DNA of 64,000 nucleotides, taken from positions 568,107 to 632,106 of the forward strand of contig JAESIW010000200.1 in NCBI GenBank assembly GCA_016802295.1, read 5' to 3'. Source of the DNA: Brachionus rotundiformis. Taxonomy: Eukaryota; Rotifera; Eurotatoria; Ploima; Brachionidae. The position numbers were made by a program, and so were the translations under genes. The notes below the pieces were generated by a model. It saw nothing but the letters and a program-made list of their open reading frames with translations, made no database searches and had not been told where the DNA came from. Positions within the stretch are counted from its first letter, which is position 1; every line of letters starts with the position of its first letter. Positions 55,662 through 64,000 of this stretch are shown here, in pieces.

Positions 55662-56340
55662 TGACATACATGACAAAGACCAAAGTTTAAAAGAGGCATA
55701 TATGTAATAATTGAATTTAATTTTTAATTTTCAACCTAATCGAACATTCTTTATAATAAAAATGATAATAAAGAAAAATTTTTGATCATTTGATCATTTT
55801 ATATTAATTTATTATAAGCTTCCATTTTACATATTATTTGCTGTTTTGAGACATTAAACGATAAATAAAAGCATAAGAATTATTGTTTCGGTTGATTTTT
55901 TAAGTAGTTTGACTGTTAACGTTCCATATTGAGCAATCAATCCAAAAGTATTGGTTATAGCTTCTTGAAAGCAGATTGTCATAAGTTAAAAAAATTAATC
56001 AAAATTTGAATAATTGAGAGACAAACTAAGGCATGTTTTATTTTGTTGATTCAATGGGTGCGAAGTATACTTGAAAGACACATTTAAATTCATAGTTATA
56101 CATCTTGGGTTTTATATCTGTTACTTTAGGTTTCTTTCCAAATATTATGAACTTGATTTAATTTTATTCCCTGTTGCATTCCATATTTGTTATTTGTTTA
56201 GACTCTCTTTTAGAAGAAAGATGTCATCTACATACACTACCACTCCAGTAAAGATATCAATTATAGTTGATTTTGGCAAATTTTTTTAAAACTTTTTTAA
56301 AGCCATTGTACAATCAGCATCGACACAAATATAATTGATT

Positions 56341-57230
56341 AGCATATATTTTATCTGGTAGCTAATTTATTTTTCTCGAGTAGCTAATTTAATTTTCAAA
56401 ATAGCTAATTAAAATTAAAAAAAATATTTTTTTCAGTAGCTAAATTATTTCATATAATAGCTAATCTATTGATGTAGCAACTTTTTAATAATGATTTTGA
56501 GGTGTAATTTAAATAAATTGTCAACATGTAAGTGATAAAAATCACTTATTTTTATCAATCACTAATAGTTAAACATAACAAGCGCATTGTTAAGCTTAGA
56601 CACAATAATAGAGTTGTATAAATGGTATCGTCAACAAAAGTTGATTATGAAGCAACTAAAGAAGATTGTAGAAACTATTTGAACTCAACTGGTCCTTGGT
56701 CTACATTTTAATACTATGTGTAATGGAACAATTCATACAAGATCATAGAAATTAATGAACTAGTATGGGAACTGAGCAAACGTTCTTGTCAATATTGAAA
56801 AAAACACTACATCTGCAAACATGTAATCGGCATCAGTTACGTATTGTCCAAGTTTGACAAGTGTGAACAAAACGCAAAAAGGGGTAGACTTCTTCTGCTC
56901 TTGAAAGAAACTCAGCTGGCCCTTTAAATCCGAAATTGTTTAATAGACCTACAACATCAGAACAAGCAACCGCCGGTACAGCAAATAGTGAAACAAATTA
57001 TAGTCAACCAGCATTAAATGATTTAGCAAATCAAGCTGAACCATCAAAGCGTCCAAGAGGTCCCATTTTTTCTCTAAAACTAAGCGCCCAAAAGCGGTCG
57101 ATAAAAATTAAAAAATTAATAAAGTATTTTTGCTACTTTTTCGAATATTTTAGCTACGAAAAAAAAATTTTTGCTACTTTTTTTTATCTATTTTTCAAAA
57201 ATAAATTAGCTATTAGAAAAAATATATGCC
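56341..57230 (+). mobile_element. MULE-type non-autonomous element, copy 1, 10-bp target duplication
   Basis: The termini AGCATATATTTTATCTGGTA and (reverse complement of the right end) GGCATATATTTTTTCTAATA form TIRs that run into repeats of (G)TAGCTAA. The flanking direct repeat ATAATTGATT (56331-56340 and 57231-57240) is a 10-bp target duplication, the usual length for MULEs. Inside, the plus strand retains the SWIM trace ICKHVIGISYVLSKFD (about 56812-56860) and a basic tail SKRPRGP (near 57040-57060). The transposase core is gone. A second decayed copy lies at 27910-29864. Confidence 0.75.
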
Positions 57231-57942
57231 ATAATTGATTACATCAGTATCTAGTGCAATACAAACATAAGTTAGCTGAGTCCAGACATTAACAAAATCT
57301 TGTTGCTATTCGAGTGAAGTAAGCTTACATGCTATAGAGTGAAACTTGCGGTTTAAGTCAGTATACCTTTTTCTATAAAACAGAATACTTGTAAACCCCA
57401 AATGGAATGATTGTCATCACTGCCGTCAGCTGTTTGAATTTAGATCACTATGCAAAGTTTCGTTATAAAACTTCTTAAAATATATTGATATTAATTAAAT
57501 TCAATTAGTTAAAATATTTATTAATTTATTTTTCACATTAATACTGAAAAAAGAACTTAAGATTAAAAACTCTGCTAATTTTGACATTATCAAACATAAC
57601 CAAAAATTAATTACAATATTTTAATTAAAAATCAAGAATTATATTTAATTTTCTAAAGCTTTTCGTGTGCTCCTTGTATGAAGTTGAACCTTTGGTAATT
57701 ATAAACCATTTGATTTTATTATGCATATTCAAAAGACTTTAAGAGTAGAATAAACGCCTATTGTACAAAGATCATTGACACTAAAGACTACTTTTCTTCT
57801 GATTTGTATATTGAGCATTTAATGGATTGAATTTAGGCCGAAAATTTTTGGCATGTATTTGATATTCATTAAACGTTTATTAATTATTTCATAAATATAG
57901 TTTTTTTGTAAAATTTTAATAATTTTTCTAATATTAATTAAT
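57231..57942. other. Intergenic, no feature seen
   Basis: AT-rich sequence between the MULE-type element and the 3' end of the SLC22 gene; its far end probably contains that gene's 3' UTR. Confidence 0.4.
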
Positions 57943-60900
57943 TCAGAATTCATCCAAGCTTTCTGGCAGCGATCTATCTTTAGTTTCTGGTAAAAATGAA
58001 AAAAACAGAACAGCAGCTATCAAGCTGGTAGTGCCAAATATTACAAAAGGAAAATTTTTATAATTAAATGAGTCGCCCATTACATGAATGTAAGTGGAAC
58101 TAATTGAGCCAAATCGACCAATTGCAATTAGCAAGCTTGTCATTGAAGTGCGCATAAAGGTTGGATAGAACTCTGAAGTGATTGTGTAAAGAAGATTGAA
58201 CGAAAATGTGATCCACAGTTTGCCAAAAAGTATAAAATAAGTCGAATAGTCATAATAGACTAAAAGAATAAAATTTAATTAACAAATTTTGCATTTCATT
58301 TTTTAAATTACCATCTGGCAAAAAAGGAATTATTAGGAAGGATAGCCCGCACAGACTCAAGGCTATGGTGAATGGCAATTTTCTTCCAAATCTCTCTGTG
58401 GTCAACTGAATCAAAATCAAAGCAATCAATTCCAATATAGTGGACAAGCTAAAATTCAGGTACGGATTTCCGGCAAATTTTTCCGTAAAAAAGCTCACAC
58501 CATAAAAAATAACTTGTGTTAAGATCCTTTTTTTTTGAAAAATTAATTTTTTAAATTTATAGACAAAATTAATTTACCAATTTAGTAAAAGAATTAAGCT
58601 TCTGAACAAATAAAGTCTTTTTTTAATGAAAATTTTAAAAATTTCAATTAACTCTATCTTAATAAAAAACAATTATTAAAATAATTTTTATCAAACATTT
58701 GTATCTAATTTACATTAGTTTTATTATGACTGTACAAGGTAATGGTCGAGTTTTGTAAACTTTCTATCTCTTCAATAAACCTCATGGGCTTTTTGTTCGA
58801 TTTTGATATTTTGTCCAAAATTCTCAATGCTTCTGTTTTTCTCTTTTGCAGAATTAGCCACCTTGGCGACTCTGGGACCATCCAAAAGCATGCTGGAATT
58901 GAGACAGATATAGCTGCTATAATAACACTTAGAGTTTTGTGGCTTCGGTAAAAATAAGCTATTATTCCAATTGATAAATTTGTGACCACCAGAGAAATGG
59001 CAACAAAATTTGAAGCTAGAATTCGGCGATTCGGACCGGTCAGCTCAATTACTAAATGGCAAAATTTATTCATTCTTTTTTAATTTAATTTTTTTAATAG
59101 TAAATATTTACCTAAAATTATTGCTACCGAGTAAACACTGGAGCTTATTCCGTAAATTAGTTTTAGAACCGCGAAAAAGGTTTTTTTAAAGCTAAGTTCT
59201 AATTGACTAGTGTTTATCACAATGGCCGAGATAATAGACACAGTTGCATTAAAGCAGATAAATATAAATGACACTCTTTTCCTGCCATATCTTGGAAAAA
59301 ATTCTTTTAAATTAATATTTTTAAACTAAAACTTAGATGGCTTTATCTAATGACTCTAAATTTGTATATAATAAAATATTAAAAGTTCTTAACAAGCAGC
59401 TCTGGTGATGCCATGTAGTTAGATGCCACATGGTTAGAGACATTTTGATTAAATGACATGTCAAAATAAAAAGAAATTTGCTTAATAATTCTTTCAATGA
59501 ATAATTTAATAAATTTTAAAATTTTTTTCAATTAAAATTAAATAAATAGTAGAATTTCAGAATATTTTCCTCATAATTTATGTTTAATTTGATTGACTTT
59601 AATTCGGATCTTAACGTTCTTTGAACATCGTCTGGCTTATAGATTGCCAGATTGTCAGATTTCCTTTCCTTTTCTTCAGATTTCTGATTAATTGCAAAGA
59701 TTTTCTCTTAAGAATTTGTTTATTGCAGTAGCTAATCTATTTTTATCAATACCCTGGTCTACTGCTTCTGTTTCGACAAGGTAGATCCATTCTTCGATTT
59801 TATAAGTTTTGTACATAGTCCATTTTAAATTGTGGGCATCGATTGAAACCCCTATTTTCTCCTGCCTGAATATCTGGTTCTAATACTGGCTGTTCTTATA
59901 GTTGATAGACTTGACTGATTTATCTAATTTGGTATTATTTTTTATAGAAGATAATTATTCAAAGAAAAAATACAATAGGAGAAATAAATGTTTCATTTTG
60001 TAACACAGATTAACTATCTTATGAACAGAGCTTTTAAATTAAATAAATTTTAAAACAACTACAAATTGATCAATTTTAGTAATAATAAATACCAAATATA
60101 TGCAGGTGTTCCGTAATTAACCCTATATTATTTGGCATCTTATTCAATTTCTTAGACCAATATTAAGATTATAGATATTTTGGGAAAAGCTTTAATTAAG
60201 TTTAAATTTTTAATTAAGGCTAAGTGAATTTTAAATTACTAAAATAAATAAAATTTTAATTAAATATAACTTACTAGAAAAAAATTTAGATGAATTGAAA
60301 AAATTAAAGATTAATTTATAGCATCTTTGAATATCAGAATGTAAAAAAAAACAAATAAATAAACATACATTTTGATAAAAATCAATCTATTAAAATTTTT
60401 TATTTTATTAAATTTAATTTTACTTAAGCTTTTTATACATAGAAAAAATTGAATTGTCAAAATTAGTGTATTTAATAAAAATTAACAATTCAAACTTAGT
60501 ATTGAATTATCTAGATAAAAATATAGACAGCTTTTCTAATAACTTTCTTTAAAGTTTAGAATTAAAAAAAATTAAAAAAGAAAATTATTTAAGTGAGTTG
60601 TCATTTATAGCATAATTTAGTATATAGGTGACAAAACAAATAATGAATATATTTTTTTCTTTTTCTGACTATCTATTCACTATCTGTAAACAGTAACAAG
60701 TATCATTTAAAAAGACTAGTTCAATGGTCTCTGGCAAATTAAAGCAGCAAAGCCTTTATTTTAGCCCAAGTTTGTAAATAAAATCAAGAGGCAAAATTTA
60801 TTATTGATCACATTCTAAATTTGATTCTTAGCTAATTTTTTAAAGCCTAAAAATAATTAATTTATTTTAGACCAATGTGCATTTTACCTGATGAGACCAT

Positions 60901-61780
60901 TAATAAACCTAAACTTCAGTTTACTGGCTCAATCTGTTCAAATAGTTGCCAAGCTGCTAATAGAATATATTAAACTAGCTCAAGATAAAGATATGTTAAA
61001 TACCAACTCTGTTGTGTAATTGCCATCTTAATATTTCTTTCTCTTTCCAAGATCGATCAACACTTAAACATCTTGCGCCTCTATCAATTTTATTTTAAAT
61101 TTACATATAACTCCTCAATCTAGATGCTAAAACTTGTCATTATTTTGGCATTTGAATAGAAACAAATATAATATTTTTTTTTAACTTGATAAAAAATACA
61201 AAAATTTAAATATAAACTTTTATTGTTTCCCTATTATACACAAAAAAAAGAATTCAAATTATTTACCTATCTGACAAGATTCCGGTCAAGACTACAGCAA
61301 AAATTCCAACAAAATGCATGGTAAAATACAAATCTTTAAAATAAGAATTCGAGCAAACCAAGTTCCACTTTAATTAATATTTTTATCAGTGAAAAGTAAC
61401 ATTACTGACTGGATTACTTCAGTGACTAGAGTTGTATCGAAGTACTCTTTGGAATAAATCCATTCTTTACATGGCTCATATTCGAGCTGGTTGGTTTCGT
61501 TTGAGTATACTTTGTAAAAGCACTCATTGTCAAAAGAGCTGTTTCTGGACACATGTTGGTATGTAGTTGGCTTTTTGCACCTATTTGAAATAATTATATA
61601 ATAAATAATAGAGTTTTTTTTTAATTACTGAAAGTCCGGAGTAGCGCTAATGAACACAAAGCCATATCCAGTCAAAGAAGGCTGAACGGCTAAGAGTCCG
61701 GTCAAAAAAAATAGCAACAGTTGGTATGGACCAAACTCACCAATGTCCTCATATAGATTCTCGTGTCTCAGCGACTTCAT
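57943..61780 (-). CDS. SLC22-type organic ion transporter (MFS), eight exons, ~518 aa
   Basis: Minus-strand exons 61780-61629, 61580-61406, 61367-61267, 59290-59112, 59051-58714, 58657-58578, 58526-58312 and 58259-57943 join in consistent phase. The start fits the family (ENLYEDIGEFGPYQ, then TM1 ending ATPDFQC). Then come a glycosylatable outer loop (NETNQ, PCKEWIY), TM2 with GILSDRYGRKRV (MFS A-like motif, formed across the 2-kb intron), ELTGPNRR, WMVPESPRWLIL, ERFGRKLP, TSEFYPTFMRTS and the closing LPETKDRSLPESLDEF. About twelve membrane segments can be traced. By family knowledge it moves organic cations, anions or carnitine across the plasma membrane; the substrate cannot be read from sequence. 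An upstream 5' exon is possible because AATAG precedes the start. Confidence 0.92.
59640..59940 (-). other. Unrecognised coding relic in the SLC22 intron
   Basis: Within the 2-kb intron between exons 3 and 4, the minus strand is open for ~70 codons with one internal stop near its start, reading VSIDAHNLKWTMYKTYKIEE and EAVDQGIDKNRLATAINKFL. The composition is protein-like and less AT-rich than its surroundings. I do not recognise it; a mobile-element fragment is likely. Confidence 0.35.
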
Positions 61781-61849
61781 ACCTATTGGAATAAAGGTTT
61801 AGTAATTGTGGGAATTTTAAAATACGAAATTTAAATGAATTGTTCATCA

Positions 61850-64000
61850 CTGGTTAGACAAGCTAATAAAGAATAAGTTTTATTTTTATTTTTTTTGTTA
61901 TCAAATATTTGTTGTAAAAGCATAATTTAAAGTAGAATTTTAATTTTGAAGCGAAATAATAAGCACTTGAAAATCTCAGCAAATTTTTATTATCATTTTG
62001 GGGAATAAAGCTCCTAGGGTTAATTAGCTTAAATTATTTAAGACAAGTTTTGTTTGAGTTCTAAGAAGAAAATTATGAAATCAAGGTTTATTTAATAGAA
62101 TTGATAGATGCGTAAATCAGTTTAAAAAAAAAACTATTTTTCAATAATAAATAACTAAAAATTAAAATTAGTTAAAGCAAAATGAATGTTTTCCTAAGGC
62201 TTTTGAGCATCTGAGACAAGCATTTTATTTCGTTTCATTTTAATTATATACCTTGATGACATCTTTTATTTAAATAGTTAAAGTTAATTAAATTTTTGAA
62301 AAAAAAAATTGAATAAATTGTCTTGTTTAATTAATAATGAGCATTAAAATATATAAATTTAATTAATAAAAATATTATCTTAAAAAACAACTTGAAAATA
62401 ATCAATTGCAGTATTTTTTGAGTTTTTTTGAGACTGGAGAACGCCTACATTCATACCAAAAGTCATTCATTAACTGCGTGCTCAGACAGCTCTAGACTTT
62501 TTGGAGCAATAAAGAGATTAATAACATAATAATTTTTTATTTTTAAACAATATTTTTATATTTGAAATAGTTTATTTAATGTCTTTTTTAAATATTGAAT
62601 AAAATGTAATCAATTTTAAATTGTTTTTTTTCCAGCAAAGATATGTGTGACCATTGTTTGACCAATCTGTGCCAGTGCTGGTCCGAGCATCAATTAATTT
62701 CAATTATAATCTTTAGTAAAATAGAAAAAATAAATTTAAATGTTTTTCGAGTTGACTTACCTACACTAATTTATGCTTTTGCCTCTCGAGTACACCTACC
62801 TTTATAAGTATAAATTAAATTTTTGCTTATTTTTTTAACAAAATTTTATTATTTTAATATTTTGTCAAGTTAAGCATTTCTATTTTATTTTGCTAATAGA
62901 TGAACTTTTTTTCGATAACTCATAGGAAGTTATCAATAAAAATTAGGTTTTAAGAAGGACAGTTTTAATATTAGAAGCACTCAACATAAAATTTTATAAA
63001 ATTTTTAACTTAATACTATTACTTTAATTTTTTTTCTAAATATTTTGAATTAAAAAAAAGGAAAAAATGCTTGGTGCTTCTAATGTTACTAACCCAAACC
63101 CTAACTAATTGATGACTACCCAAGGTAACCAAAAGCATTCTTTTTACCATGATTATTTCTTTAATATTGTGGATACAGTGAATTTCAAAAACAAGCAAAA
63201 CACAAATTTTTCCTATTATCATAAATTGATAAGGTTGATAAGATCTAAAAAAATATCAACTTGATTGTCTTTTCGTTCTCATGAATTACAGGAAATGGGC
63301 CATGAGCATATCATAGAAAATTGGAAACAAAGTGTCTCATTCAAGTTAAGTAGCTGTAGATTTATTTTTTTATTTTAAAAGAAGATTTTTTAATATAAAT
63401 GCGAAAACGATTGACATCTCATCAAAATAAAAAAATTAAAAAAAAGATATAAAATAAAAATGTTTTTTTTTAAATATAAAAAGGTTTATTAAATTTAATC
63501 AACGAAAGAAGATTTATATTTATATTCGACTATTTAAAATGCAAAAGCCAAAAATTTTGAGCATGCTTCTTATTGTTCTGGTAACCAGTATTAAAATTTT
63601 GAATAAATAGAATAGGAAAGTTTTAAACAAACAGAATTGGTAAAACCTTAATACAAGATCAAATAGAATATATAATAATATTGTATTGTTTTAAATAAAC
63701 ACAAATGTAGGAGGTTTATATCAAAATGAACCTTTGATAAAATGAGGATATTGTGGATAAAGTTTTTGATTAAAAGTCAATCTTGCTATTGTAGATCTGG
63801 TTGTCATATATTGGTGACAAAAAAAATTCAGATTTCATCAAAAGTAAACTAGATTAACTTACTTCCATCTTTAAGATGGGTAAAAATACATTTTTCGTTG
63901 ATTAAAAATAAATATTAAAAAAAGATAAGCGACTTATTTTTAATCTTTTTGGATTATTTTCCATTGTTGTGTATTCTTGCATCGAAAAAAATCATGAAAA
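61850..64000. other. No recognisable gene
   Basis: AT-rich sequence upstream of the SLC22 gene. One short frame following TTTTTTCCAG (62636 onward) begins SKDMCDHCLTNLCQCWSEH and closes after ~57 codons; it could be an exon of an unseen gene or chance. Nothing else was supported. Confidence 0.35.

Noticed and set aside
63019..63222. 67-codon minus-strand frame
   Set aside because: No domain and no transcription signals; composition like its surroundings.

Overview
The window looks like nuclear DNA of an AT-rich invertebrate (roughly three-quarters A+T by eye). Genes carry GT-AG introns, many of them only 45-60 bp, promoters are of TATA/Inr type, and decayed transposons are dense. A very AT-rich genome, short introns, secreted and RING-linked WD40 proteins and peritrophin-type chitin-binding proteins together fit a monogonont rotifer such as Brachionus. 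This taxonomic guess is inference; other AT-rich invertebrates are not excluded.

Layout. 0.1-1.9 kb (-): an unrecognised secreted 603-aa protein. 2.2-4.7 kb: stacked fragments of LINE, hAT and Tc1/mariner elements. 5.5-7.5 kb (-): a membrane-anchored carboxylesterase broken exactly at its nucleophile elbow. 8.1-16.4 kb: a transposon-rich block with a young LINE fragment nested in a decayed hAT, an apparently intact intron-bearing pogo/Tigger-type element, a TIR element built of AAGATCTT-like words, and hAT-end repeats. 16.4-23.3 kb: no recognisable genes. 23.3-37.7 kb (+): one 18-exon gene of the BAIAP3/UNC13D (Munc13-4) family, with three large introns; these hold LINE relics, a MULE-type element with a nested MITE, a fold-back MITE, a second young LINE copy and a 534-base assembly gap flanked by a duplicated 347-bp block. 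38.3-40.8 kb: a FLYWCH/MULE element with ~100-bp TIRs and a nested MITE. 41.0-46.3 kb: a TPR pseudogene, a secreted Cys-rich/WD40 gene (-), a deleted mariner and a RING/coiled-coil/WD40 gene (+). 48.9-50.3 kb (+): a seven-exon tetraspanin. 50.4-53.8 kb: transposon remnants. 54.3-55.7 kb (+): two small secreted-protein genes with TATA boxes (a peritrophin-A protein and a Ser/Glu/Arg-rich peptide). 56.3-57.2 kb: a MULE-type non-autonomous element. 57.9-61.8 kb (-): an eight-exon SLC22-type transporter. 61.8-64 kb: nothing convincing.

I see no gene cluster acting as one pathway. The host genes are unrelated housekeeping, secretion and membrane genes. Most of the novelty lies in the secreted WD40 architecture, the unknown secreted protein and the nested transposon structures. 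Exon joins were made by eye from reading-frame phase and family alignment from memory; no search or alignment was run.
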